Positions 29,301 through 39,553 of a DNA stretch of 64,000 nt are shown here, piece by piece. How positions within the stretch are numbered: the stretch's first letter is position 1; each line of letters opens with the position of its first letter. The DNA is from Aureococcus anophagefferens (lineage: Eukaryota > Sar > Pelagophyceae > Pelagomonadales > Pelagomonadaceae). The stretch spans positions 1,271,988 through 1,335,987 of the forward strand of contig NW_008705566.1 of NCBI RefSeq assembly GCF_000186865.1, in the 5' to 3' direction. The position numbers and the translations under genes are program-made. The notes beneath the pieces are model-generated. The model saw nothing but the letters and a program-made list of their open reading frames with translations. It did not search any database and was not told where the DNA came from.

Positions 29301-32300
29301 TGAGCGCCAGCGTCGCGTGCGACGCCGCGGCGCGCGCGTGCGTGAGGGCCTCGGCGGCGTGGTGCCGCGCGAGGCCGTCGAGCATGAGCTGCGCCGCGGC
29401 CTGGGCGCCCGCGGCCGTGAAGCTGCGGGGCAGCGTCTGGATCGTCGAGTGGACGTCGACGGACTCGTCCCTAAAGTCGTCGCGGGACGCGGACGACTGG
29501 AGCGACCGCGAGAAGGACGCCGCGGGCCGGAAGGCCTCCGGCGGCTCCGGGGCGACGTCGACGTGGCTCGACACGTCGTCCTGGACGAGCGCGACGCCGG
29601 ACGCGCGCGTCGACGTCGACTTCTCGCGGAGCGACGCGCGCCGCTCCTCGCTGATGGACCGGTCCGGCCGGTCCTCGCGCTCGTCGTGGGCCGTCGCCGC
29701 GCGGCTCGCGCCCTCCGTGTCCCCGAAGACGTCGCGCTCGCGGTCGCGCGCCGCGTCCGGCGGCCGCGCGATCGTGAGCGTGCCCGGGTGCAGGTCCGGC
29801 ACGCGGTCGAGGTCGCCCATGTCGAGCTGGCCCGGGAAGGCGAGGGCCAACAAGCTCGGCTTGACCTCCACGGGCTCGAGCACGGGCCGCCCGGGCCCCG
29901 GCGCGTCCTCGCGCTTGTCCTTCTCCTCGACCTTGGGCAGCTCCTTCCGGTCGACGTGCATGACGAACGCGCGGAGCGCGGCGCCCACCTCGTCGTCGAT
30001 GCCGATGAGCTGGTCGATGGCGATGGCGTAGAGCTCCTCTAAGAGGGGCAGCCGCCGGTGGAGCGTCGCCTCGGTCCAGAGCATGGCCCAGAAGTCGATG
30101 TAGGCCACCTGCTGGTCGTACATGTCGCGGTAGAACACGAGGAGATGCTGGAGCCCCCGCTCGTTCTCCGCCAGGAGGGACTCGTCCCGGGGCAGCTCCG
30201 ACGGCGGCGTCCAGGGCCCCCAGCCGCCGTCGTCGCCGCCCTTGGCCTTGAGGCCCACGCGCATCGCGCGGCAGAACGCCGCGCCGGAGATCGCGCCTGG
30301 GCAGCACGAGGGTGATTCAACGTCGCTTCAACGTGAGTGTTCCGCGCGCCCGCGTTCCGGAAAAAGCATCCACGCTTCGAGACCGTTCCAAGAGATGATC
30401 GCTCGTCCAAAGATCACCCGAAACGAGTGGAAAACGGCCGAGATATGAGGCTTTGAAGTTGGGAATGTCGCTCTCCTGTCCTGCCCTGGATCGCGCCCGA
30501 CCGCGCGGGGTCCGCGGCCACGAAGCGGAGCAGCAGCCGCTTCAGCTCCTTCAGGCTCTCGGGCCAGGCCGCGTCCTTGTCGCCGCGGCTGCCCCGCTTC
30601 GACGGCTTGCCCTTGCCGCTGCCCGCGGTCGAGAGCACGCGGTCGGGCCGCTCCAAAGCGAAGAGCTTCGCCTGCGCGGCGCGCGTGACCTCGTCCGCGG
30701 CGACGACGCGCGTCGTCAGCAGTTCCGCGAAGGCCTCGGCGTCGACGTGCTCGTCCCAGTGGCCCAGGGGCGACTCGTCGAGGCCCGGCACGTTCGCCAG
30801 CGCCTCGACGACCGTGCTCGCGACGCTCGGCGACGGCGCGAGCTGGCGCACGCACGACGCCGCGGCGCGCCGCGACACGGAGAGGTGCCGCAGCGCGTCG
30901 CCGCTCACGGTGGCGCGGCCCGTCGCCGTCGTGCGGAAGTGGGCGCCGCCGCCGAAGAGCGACCCCTCGGCGCCGACCGTCGACCGGAGGCCCCGGCCGC
31001 CGCCCGCGTCCATGGGCGCGTCGCGGAAGAGGCACCCCCGGTCCCGGAGCCAGGCGAGCGTGTCGACGTAGGTCCGCGCCGAGTTGATGGGCAGGGCCCG
31101 CCAGTCGGCCCGGGGCGCGCTCTGGTGGCTGTCGTTGTCGCCGAGCGACGCGCGCCCGTCCTCGAACATCTCCACGAGCGCGGGCTTGACGTCGATGAAG
31201 CGGCTCAACGCGCCCAGGACCGGCGCCTCCGTGCCGTGGGCGAACAAAGCGTCGAGCAGCGCGACGATGTGGGCCTCCGCGATCTGCCGCGGGCCGAAGC
31301 GCTGGCGGAAGAGCAGGTACGTCGCCTCGGCCAGGCCCCGCGGGGGCCGCTTCGTCGCCGCGGCCGACGCGAGCTCCTCGGCGTAGCCCTCGAAGACTCG
31401 TCTTGCCTCGCGCACGGCCGTGCGGCCGTTCATGACCGGCGGCTGGGGCGCGTCGCCGTCCTGCTCGAAGCCCGAGCCGCTCGGGTTCGGGTTGCCCGTC
31501 GCGAGGCAGTCGCGCGCCGTCTGCATGAGGGGGTCGACGAAGAGGTGCTCGAAGGGCTCGGGCACGTTCTGCGGGAGCCTCGGCATGCGCCGCGCGGCCG
31601 GGAACGCGTCGTCGCGCGACCCGCGCGACGACCGGCCGTTCGGCGACTGCGGCGTGCCTAGCCGCGCCCGCGCGTCGCCCATCGGCGGCGGCGTCTCCAT
31701 GCGGTAGTTGTCCCGCGACGTCAGCAGGCGCGCGCGCCGCGCCTCCGCGCAGTTGGGCCCCTCGAGCGGCGCGACGGACGCCGCGAGGTCCACCCGGACG
31801 AGCGCGGGCTCGCCGACCTGGGCAGCAAAAGGGTGATTCAACGTCGCTTCAACGTGAGTGTTCCGCGCGCGCGCGTTCCGGAACAAGCATCCACGCTTCG
31901 AGACCGTTCCGAGAGATGATCGCTCGTCCAGAAATCAGCCGAAACGAGTGGAAAACGGCCGAGAAAGGAGCCTTTGAAGTTGGGAATTTCGCTCTCTTTT
32001 GCTGCCCTGTCGCCGACGTCGCCGTAGACGAGGCGCTTCCGCTCCCGCGACATGAGGCGGTAGGCCTTGGCCGGGCCGTCGCGGCTCGGCTCGCGCCGCA
32101 CCCAGCCGCCGCCGCCGCGGCTCAGCGTCCGCGACACGTTCAGGCCGCCCTCGCGCGGCGGCGCGGCGCCGACGACGCCGCAGAGCTTCTCCGCGACGAG
32201 GCAGAGCTCGTCGAAGGTCACCTTCGCGCCCCGGCGCTTGTAGTTCTTGCGCCGCTCGAGGCGGATCTCGCGCAGGTTCCGGAGCTCGTCGATGGACACG

Positions 32301-35300
32301 ACGTCGAAGTCGTCGTCGTCCTCCTCGTCGCCCATGGACGCGGCGGCCTCCTCGTCGGCCTCCCGGAAGATCGTGGTCTTCAGGCACGCCTCGAGGACGT
32401 GCGCGTCCGTGATCGGGAGGCCGTCGGGCCCCTTCCACCAGTTCTTGAGCACCATGGGCAGCGCGGCGCCGGGCAGGAAGCCCTTGCCGAGGTCGCGCTG
32501 CTTGAACGCGACGACGAGGTCCGGGTAGGCCGCGAGCTGCGTCGACGTGGGGAGCGCCTCGAGCTCCGGCGCGGGCGGCGCGGGCCCGCTCTGGGTGATG
32601 AGGGCCTCCGCGGCCAGCTGCGCGTCGTCGGACGCGTCGGCCTTGCTTCCGGCCGCGGCCGCGACGTCCTCGTCGGCCGTCGCCGGCCGCGAGCCCATGG
32701 CCGGCAGGTTCTCGCGGCGCTCGCGCGACGCCGGCAGCGCCGGCGCGAAGGCCGCGGTCTGCTCGAGGAGCTTCGCGGAGATGTCCTGGATCGTGTCGGG
32801 CGCTTCCGCGAAGAGGTACTCGCCCGGGCCGGGCCTGGGCAGCACAAGAGAGATTCAACGTCGCTTCAACGTGAGTGTTCCGCGCGCGCGCGTTCCGGAA
32901 AAAGCATCAATGCTTCGAGACCGTGCCGAGAGATGATCGCTCGTCCAAAAATCAGCCAAAGCGAGTGGAACACGGCCGAGATAGGAGCCTTTGAAGTTGG
33001 GAATGTCGCTCTCTTGTGCTGCCCCGGGCCGGGCTTCTCCGTCGCGAGGCTCGAGCCGCCCGTCGCCGACGACTCGTCGGCCGTCGTCGGCTGGCGGTCG
33101 AAGGCGAGATTCCAGACGCCCTGGCTCAGCGAGTCGCGGCGCGGCGGCGCGGAGCCGGGCGTGACGACGGATTCGCGCCGCGACCGCTCGACCTCGCGCT
33201 CCGTGCGCCAGGGCGACTGGACGCGGCTGTGGTCGCCGGACGCGTAGGGGTCCGGCGACGCGAGCCAGGACGACGCCGACGGCGTCCGACCGCGCGGCGG
33301 CGGCGGCGGCTGCGGCGTCCGCGCGCGCAGGTTCCCGCCCAGGAACGAGCTCCGCGCGATCTCCGACTGGCGCGGCAGCGCGCCCGACGACACGAGGTCG
33401 CCCAGCGCCGCCGCGGACGCGAAGGCCTGGGCCGCCGACGGCGCCTGGAGGGACACGGTCGCGAAGGACAGCGACGCGGAGTGGTCGTCGACGGACGCGG
33501 CCGAGCCCGCGGAGCCCGCGACGCCCGCGACGCCGGCCGCCGGCGGCCGCGGGTCGGCCGCGAGCTGGGGCGTCGACGCCGCCGTGCCGCTGATCGTCGA
33601 CGACTGGGCCAAAGACACGCGCGACACGCGGTGGCTCCGCTCGTTGAGCAGCGACGGGCCCTCGACTGCGGCCGCGTCGCCGCGGAGCGACACGCGCGAC
33701 ACGTGCGCGCCGTCGGCGACGATGGCGTCCAGGGCGCCGCGCCGGCGCACGAGCACGGCGCTGTAGATCGGGTGGCCCAGCGCGACGCACTTCAGCAGCT
33801 CGAGGCCCGCGTCGTCCGCGGGCCGCGCGCGCCAGAGCGCGACGGACCGGTCGAGCGACGCGCTCAGCAGCACGCCCTGGCCCGGGAAGGCGTCCAGCGC
33901 CGTGACCTCGTGGAGGTGGCCGCTGCGGTGCACGGACCGCTCGACCTCGCGGCTCGGCTCCGCCTCGCCGGCCGCGTCGCGCGCGTCGAGCGGCCACGCC
34001 TCCAGCAAGCCGCTCGAGAAGCCCGCGACGACGAGGGCCGCGCCGCCGCGGTGCTCGTCCACGACGTCGCCCGGCGGCGGCGTCGCGACGGCGAGCGCCG
34101 TCACGGCGCCGCCGACGATGAAGTAGCCCACGGTGACCAGCCCCCGCCCGCCGTGGACGAGGCGCCACAGCTTCACGACGCCGTCGGCCGCCGCCGACGC
34201 GACCAGCGCGCCGAGGCGCCGCCCCAGCGGCTTCAGCGCCGTCTTCTCCGCCGGGTGCGCCGCGACGGCCGACAACGCGCCGGCCGCGAGCGCGACGACG
34301 GCGCCCGTGTGCGCGTCCGTCGACCACAGGCACTTGGCGCCCCCCCGGTGCGGCGGCCGCAGCGTCCACAACCTCAGGCCGCCCTCGGCGTCGCCGACGC
34401 AGACGAGGGTCTCGGGCCGCGGCAGCGCGCAGAGGCACGTCACGGGCGCGCCGCCGCCGCCCGGGGCCGCGCCCGGGGGCCCGTCCGCGGCGCCGACGCC
34501 GCGCCGCGGCGGGCCGAGCGCGACGACCGTGGACCCGCCGAGCGCGGGCGTCGCCGCGCGCCGCTTCGCGCGCGCCGCGTCCGCCGCGCGGCAGCCCAGC
34601 TCCAGCAGCGCGGCCTTCCAGTCGGGCGCGACGACCTCCAGGACGCCGTCGGACCGGCCGACGACCACCGACGCGGACGCGGGCATCCACCCGAGCGCGA
34701 CGCGCTCCGTCGCCGTCGCGTGGCGCCCGAGGCCCACGAGCGGCGCGCGCCCCCGCGCGATGCGCTTCGCCGGCGGCCGCCGGTCGCCCGACTTGAGGGT
34801 CGACGCGGCGACGGTCGCGACGGGCAAGGGGGGTTCGGGGGGCGGGCTCCGGTGGAAGACGCCCGCGCCGGATACCGCGAGCGCCTCGACGTGGCCCCCG
34901 TCCGTCAGGGCGAGCACGCAGTGCTCGCTCGGGTCACCGAGCGCCGCCGCCTCGCCGGCCTTCTCCTCCCAGTCCACGAGCGCGCCGCGCCGCAGCTGGA
35001 GCAGGCGGTCCGCGCACGTCGCGACGCGCCACTCCGGGGCCAGGATCTCGTAGAGCGTCACGAGGCCGCCGGACGTCGCGGCGAGGAGGAGCCGCCGCGC
35101 GATGGACTCGGCGCCCATGCCGAGCTCGAGGAGCTCGAGGCGCATGGGCGTGGCCTTGATCGTCGCCTGGACCTGTGCCGAAACCAACCACTGGTTTGGG
35201 TGGTCCTGACCAAACTTGAGAATTCTCTAGCTCGGTCAAATCAAAGTCGATTCGGCTGATTTTTGGACGGATCGATCGCTCTCGTCGAGTTCTCGAAGCC

Positions 35301-35547
35301 CAGCCGAAGAGCTTGTGTCAAAACATTCGAATACGCTCACATTGAAGTCGGGTTGAAGATTTGGTTTCGGCACAGGCCTGGACCCACGACGTGTACGCGT
35401 CGCCCTCGGCGGGCTCGAACTCCTCGGCGACGCCGTGCGCGCTGAGCTCGCGGACCTTGAGCCGGTCGCTCCGGCTCCCGGCGCTCGCGACGTCCCCCCG
35501 CGACCCCGCGTCGCCGGACGCCTGCGACCGCTCCTCGGCCTCGGCCT

Positions 35548-35579
<32 letters not shown>

Positions 35580-36811
35580 ACGAGCCAGTGGCGCACGCGC
35601 CGCGCGGACCCGCCGCAGGTGAAGAGCTCCATGGGGCCGCCGTCGTCGCCCAAGGATCGCACGGCGCGGATCTCGAAGACGCCGCCCGACTCGTCCGGGA
35701 GGCTCACGCCGTCGTCGTCGTCGTCGTCGTCGTCGCCGGAGCCCGCGGCCGACTGCGACCTGTCCTCCTTGTCCTTCTGCTTGTCGTCGTCGTCGTCGTC
35801 CTCCTCCAACTCGCTCTCCTCGTCGCTGCTCTCCTCGTCGCTGCTCGAGTCGTCGTCGTCGGACTCGGGCTCGAGCACGTGCGCGTCGATCGTGCAGCAC
35901 AGCTCGGGCGCGGACCCCGCGGCCGCGGACCCGAAACCGTCGAAGAGCTGGATGCCCCAGATCGCGACGACGCCGTCGTCGAAGCCCACGGCGATGCGCC
36001 CCGCGTCCAGCGTCTGGAGGCACGTGATGCTCGGCGCCTCGTCGTCGTCGTCGCCGTCGTCCGCGGGCGGCGTCGCCTCCCAGCAGAGCACGAGCCGCGG
36101 CGCGACGCCGCCCGGCGGCGGCGAAATCTCCGGCGAGCCCGGCCGCGAGGCGACGGTCAGCGCCGTCGAGTCCGAGGGCGACGGGAAGAGGCGCCAGACC
36201 CAGACCGTGCCGTCGATGGCGCCGATCAGGAGGCCGCCGTCGCCGGACGACACGTGCAGCGTCGAGATCGCGCCGCGCGGCTGGTGCTCGTTGAGCGACG
36301 CGACGGGCGACACGATGAGCGCGAGGTCGTCCTTCGGCGGCTCCGCCTCGCCGCGGCGGCTCCCGCCGCCCGGCGAGCTCGGCGCCGCCGACAGCTGCCA
36401 GAGCCGCAGCTGGCCCTCGGAGCCGGACGTCACCAGGACTCCCGAAGACGGGTGGAGCACCGCGGCCGCGACCGCGCCGTCGTGGGGCCGCCAGCGCAAG
36501 AGCGGCGCGAGGGACGCGTGCAAAATCTGCACGGCGCAGGCGTCCGGGTGGTCCGCGGGCTGGTCGTCGTAGACGACGATGTAGACGTCGTGGATCGCGT
36601 GGTGCAGCAGGATCATCGGCGACGGGCTCTCGGGGTCGAGCCAGAGCACGCTCAGCTCCTTGCGCGTGCTGAAGAGCCGCAGCGCCTGCTCGTCGGCCGT
36701 CAGCAGGTGCTGCCGCGACGCGTTGTAGGCCATGGTCAGGATGGGCAGCACGCTGCCGCGCAGCTGGTGCCGCCGCAGCAGCGTCTCGTGCGCGAGCTGG
36801 AGGGGCGCCAT
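26305..36811 (-). CDS. giant WD40-repeat and coiled-coil protein, five exons joined over introners
   Basis: The exons are 36811-35384, 35172-33035, 32834-32018, 31817-30497 and 30296-26305, with phases 0, 2, 0 and 1 at the four junctions. The product is about 3,230 residues, uncertain because of the N gap. Exons 1-2 (about residues 1-1000) carry many WD40-type repeats (GQLRLWQL, GTVWVWRL, GVVAIWGI, GVVKLWRL, RSVALWRA) split by long acidic D/E runs. Exons 3-4 are helical and low-complexity. Exon 5 begins with a helical block (FYRDMYDQQVAYIDFW), followed by a Glu/Arg/Lys-rich single helix or coiled coil of about 400 residues. Near the gap lies a GDADLLVSRG ... AVYAATTG region resembling the beta-sandwich of pre-peptidase C-terminal domains. 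It is probably a large cytoskeletal or ciliary scaffold, which is inference. All four placed introns are introners. Confidence 0.75.
27387..27436. other. assembly gap (50 N) within the giant WD40 gene
   Basis: This run of fifty N is a placeholder length, so the true missing size is unknown. On the gene's upstream side a strong donor, GTGAGC (27459-27454), lies only 18 bases from the gap, so at least part of the missing sequence may be an intron. On the downstream side the reading frame appears to slip by one base near 27326-27328. Confidence 0.95.
30297..30488 (-). mobile_element. introner element, family 1 (copy A)
   Basis: This 192-bp element is flanked by the 8-bp duplication GCGCGATC in gene sense (right copy at 30489-30496). 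The intron runs 30496 to 30297: GC donor in the duplication, CAG acceptor at the element end, and phase-1 splicing is exact. Its ends are CAGGGCAGGACAGG and CGTGCTGCCCAG; here the inverted repeats match less well than in the other copies. Confidence 0.92.
31818..32009 (-). mobile_element. introner element, family 1 (copy B)
   Basis: This 192-bp element is flanked by GTCGGCGA on both sides (right copy 32010-32017). The intron runs 32017 to 31818, GT donor, CAG acceptor, phase 0. Its ends read CAGGGCAGCAAAAG and CTTTTGCTGCCCAG, inverted repeats with one mismatch at the second base. Confidence 0.93.
32835..33026 (-). mobile_element. introner element, family 1 (copy C)
   Basis: This 192-bp element is flanked by GCCCGGCC on both sides (right copy 33027-33034). 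The intron runs 33034 to 32835, GC donor, CAG acceptor, phase 2. Its ends read CGGGGCAGCACAAGAGAG and CTCTCTTGTGCTGCCCAG, an inverted repeat of about 18 bases. Confidence 0.93.
35173..35375 (-). mobile_element. introner element, family 2, related core but different ends
   Basis: This 203-bp element has perfect 15-bp inverted ends (CTGTGCCGAAACCAA and its complement) and the 8-bp duplication GTCCAGGC (right copy 35376-35383). The intron runs 35383 to 35173, GT donor, CAG acceptor, phase 0. On the + strand it contains TTCGGCTGATTTTTGGACG, TCTCGAAG and CTCAC(A/G)TTGAAG in the same order as family 1, so the interior is homologous, but it is inserted in the opposite orientation relative to transcription. 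Confidence 0.92.
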
Positions 36812-37164
36812 GGTGTTTTTGCGTCTGGGGCTGCCCGGATGCGAGGGGCGGCGTCGCACCGCGGTCCGCGCCGCGCCGCGACGCGCGACGGTCGCGCTGC
36901 GCCGCGCCCCGGGCCGGCGCGAGGCGCCGCACCTTCACAGCCGATCGACAACGCCCTCGAGATGTTGAGGTAAACACCGGCCCGAAGCGCGGACATTAAC
37001 ATCGTGTTGACGATAGGCTTTGAAGAAGCTGTCGATGAGCTGTCCGCCGATCTAGACGTCAAACCAGCGCAGCCAACGCGTCCGCGGTCGAGCGAGCTCG
37101 GCAGCGCGTCCAGCGCGTCCGCGGTCGACCTAGCCACGCAGCACATCCCAGCACATCCGCGACC
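36812..37164. promoter_or_regulatory. 353-bp divergent intergenic region
   Basis: It lies between the start codons of the giant WD40 gene (-) and the small signal-peptide gene (+). It carries a short imperfect direct repeat near 37080-37130 (CGTCCGCGGTCGA-like, twice). No TATA box, RNA gene or longer conserved element was seen. Confidence 0.35.
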
Positions 37165-37734
37165 ATGCGGTTCGCACCGCTGCTCCTCGCCTTTGGCGTC
37201 GCCGGCGCCATGGAGCGCCTCCGGCAGCCGTTCGGCGCCCTGCGCGACCGGTTCGACGCGACGCAGCCGCCCGACTGGCTCGCCGCCCTGCGGCCGAAGC
37301 CCCTGCGGCCGAGCTTCATCGACGACGAGTGGTCGGACCGGCGCGGCGCCTGCGCGATCCGCTTCGCGCACGCGGAGCGCGCGCCGCAGCTCGTCATCCG
37401 CCTCGAGGGCGTCGGGAGCCGCGACGTCGCGACGCGCGCCATCGACGAGCTGAGCGCGGCCTTCGTGCGGTCGGGCGCGCGGAACCAGTCCGTGACGACC
37501 TTCGTCGACATGACGCACGCCAAGTCGTGTTCGCGCGGCGGCCTCCGCCGGTGCCTCCGCTTCGCGAACGAGCACGGCGCCGCGCTCGACAAGGTCGCTG
37601 TCGTCGCGAGCGGCTTCTCGCTCCACTACGTCCGCCTCGTCGTCCGCGTCGCGCGCTTCCGCAACATCCGCGTCTTCGGCTCCAGCGACGACGCCGAGGA
37701 GTGGCTCCTCGCGGACGCGCGGCGAGCGACCTAA
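37165..37734 (+). CDS. secretory or organellar protein with SpoIIAA/STAS-like fold
   Basis: The 189-residue product begins with a signal-peptide-like stretch (MRFAPLLLAFGVAGA). The second half (about residues 85-185) has the alternating strand/helix pattern of SpoIIAA-like/STAS proteins: TTFVDMTHAKSCSRGGLRRC, then KVAVVASGFSLHYVRLVVRV and IRVFGSSDDAEEWL, the last block typical of the C-terminal helix with its Trp. These domains bind nucleotides, lipids or partner proteins; no specific role can be stated. The start is fixed by the signal sequence. It ends 21 bp before the convergent neighbour's stop. Confidence 0.65.
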   Translation: MRFAPLLLAFGVAGAMERLRQPFGALRDRFDATQPPDWLAALRPKPLRPSFIDDEWSDRRGACAIRFAHAERAPQLVIRLEGVGSRDVATRAIDELSAAFVRSGARNQSVTTFVDMTHAKSCSRGGLRRCLRFANEHGAALDKVAVVASGFSLHYVRLVVRVARFRNIRVFGSSDDAEEWLLADARRAT

Positions 37735-37755
37735 ATTCCGCCGAGAAGAAACGTG

Positions 37756-39354
37756 TTAGAGCTGGACCGCGAGGATGACGAAGGGCGGGAAGCTCGTCGC
37801 CGCGGGCGCGAGCGCCGTCGCCGGGTCGAGGTAGGCGCGCTCCGTGAGGACCGCGTAGGCGCCGTCGACGGGCGCGTCGGGCGCCGCGCAGGGCCAGGGC
37901 CGGCCCGTCGCGTCCTCGAGGCCCGCCGGGCAGCCGTGCGTCGCGACCGTGGCGATGGCCACCGTGTTCTGCACCGGCGCGCCGACGTGGGGCTGGGGCA
38001 GGCCCGGCGCGCGCCACCAGACCGTCGTGGCCTTGTTCTCGTAGTAGTCCTTCGACGGCTTCCCGGGCGGGATCTGCGAGAACATGAGGCTGTGGAGCGT
38101 CGCGGCGCCGACGGGCACGACGTCGAGGGCCACGGCGACGAAGAGGCGGCCCGGCGCGCCGACGAAGGGCGCCCAGGCGCGCCGGCGGCGGCCCGCGTCC
38201 GGGTCCAAACCGTCGCCGACGCCGCCGGGCGGGACCATGGCCGTGATCGTGCTGTCGGAGCTCGTCATCGCGCAAGCGCTCGGCAGCAGGGGCACGTCCG
38301 GCGGCGCGAAGGCCGCGTAGGGGCGGTAGGTCGCCGCCTCCGTCGCGCAGCGCCGGTTGCTGTACTCGTAGCGCGTCCCCGCCCACCGCGCGAGCACCGT
38401 CGCGTTGCGGGCCTCGAAGAAGCGCGCGACGGCGTCCGCGGCGGAGGCCACGGCGGTCTCCAGCAGCGGGTAGCCCGGCGGCGGCGACCGGTGCGTCGGC
38501 GGCTGCGCGTCGGCGACGGCGTCGAAGGGCGACGACGCGGCGACGTCGTCGGGCGAAGCGACCAGGAACGCGCGCTGGTGCGCGGCCAGGTACGTCGACA
38601 AGGCGTCGCCTCCCGCGTCGTCGCTCGCCGTCGACACGCGGAAGAGCACGCGGAGCCAGTCCGCGGAGAGGAGGCCGCGGAGCGCCGCGCCGGGCGCGCG
38701 CCACGCGACCGCGTCCGCCGGCAATGCGGCGGTCGCTCGCACCTGGATCTCGAAGCCGAGCGCGCCCGCGGCGTCCGTCACCGCCGCGGCGACGCGCGCC
38801 GCCGCCGCCGCGTCCGGCGACGCCACGTAGAGGAACGTCGCGTTCCAGGGTTTGATTTCGTTCTGTTTTTCGAGCTCGAGGTGGTTGAGCGACGGCCCGA
38901 GTTGCGCGCCCGGCGCGGACCGCGTCGACGGCTGGACCCAGACGTAGGGCGCGACGGACGCGTAGCTCACGCCGCCGCCCGGCGGCGTGCAGCCCAGCAG
39001 GAAGACGACGTCGCCGCGGCCCATGACGAAGAGGCCCCGCAATAAACGCGCGCCGACGCGCGGCAGGCGCCCGAACCACGCGGGCACGTTGCGCCGGAAG
39101 TGCTGCAGCGCGCCGTAGTTCGTCGCGTGCTGGCCCGAGCTGATGGCGCCGCGCTGCGCGAACTGCAGGCGGCCCTCGTCGGCGCGCCAGCCCAGGGCTT
39201 CGATGGCTCGCTCCGCCGCGAGGGACCGCTGGGCGAGCGTGCTCGTGCCGCAGGCGAAGTCGGCCGGAGGCCGGTGGCTCGAGACATCCGGCTCGAGGAG
39301 GAGCGGTGCCAAGAGCGCTACTGCGGCTGCTGCGACGGCGACTGCGCGTAGCAT
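37756..39354 (-). CDS. secreted or ER-lumenal protein of unknown family
   Basis: The 532-residue product starts at the ATG at 39354, where MLRAVAVAAAAVALLAPLLL forms a signal peptide or membrane anchor. A block VVFLLGCTPPGGGVSYASVA (about residues 110-130) matches a recurring LGCTPP...Y element I associate with uncharacterised stramenopile secretory proteins. N-glycosylation sequons (NATF, NATV) and paired cysteines fit an extracytoplasmic location. The C-terminal half is compact, with GRLFVAVALDVVPVGAATLH and several Pro/Tyr-rich strands, and looks globular. No catalytic motif was recognised. An upstream in-frame ATG at 39387 would bury the signal peptide and is less likely. Confidence 0.7.
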   Translation of the reverse strand: MLRAVAVAAAAVALLAPLLLEPDVSSHRPPADFACGTSTLAQRSLAAERAIEALGWRADEGRLQFAQRGAISSGQHATNYGALQHFRRNVPAWFGRLPRVGARLLRGLFVMGRGDVVFLLGCTPPGGGVSYASVAPYVWVQPSTRSAPGAQLGPSLNHLELEKQNEIKPWNATFLYVASPDAAAAARVAAAVTDAAGALGFEIQVRATAALPADAVAWRAPGAALRGLLSADWLRVLFRVSTASDDAGGDALSTYLAAHQRAFLVASPDDVAASSPFDAVADAQPPTHRSPPPGYPLLETAVASAADAVARFFEARNATVLARWAGTRYEYSNRRCATEAATYRPYAAFAPPDVPLLPSACAMTSSDSTITAMVPPGGVGDGLDPDAGRRRRAWAPFVGAPGRLFVAVALDVVPVGAATLHSLMFSQIPPGKPSKDYYENKATTVWWRAPGLPQPHVGAPVQNTVAIATVATHGCPAGLEDATGRPWPCAAPDAPVDGAYAVLTERAYLDPATALAPAATSFPPFVILAVQL

Positions 39355-39553
39355 TGTTGTGCGATGCCGCACTGATGCCCCAGCCAATCCGCTCGCAGCT
39401 CAGTTCAGCGATTTGTGGCAATGATGCGAAGCACTGGAAAACATATCAGCCCGCTCCCAGCAAAAACTGGTTGGCAATCGCGGCGCCTGGCCACGCTTGC
39501 TCGGTTGTTGGACACCGCCCGTGGCTGCGGGGCCGGTCGCCCGCGCCGCGGAC

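Noticed and set aside
26332..30042. 1,236-aa plus-strand Leu/Arg-rich frame opposite the WD40/coiled-coil gene
   Set aside because: It is the antisense of a Glu/Arg-rich coiled coil, which always reads as Leu/Arg-rich; no start context or domain.
30297..33026. Small ORFs reading through the introner copies
   Set aside because: The same peptide appears at every copy because the element is repeated; it is intron sequence, not a gene.
26305..36811. Four or five separate genes
   Set aside because: Each supposed start lies at an introner boundary, and the 8-bp duplications plus exact frame restoration show one spliced gene.
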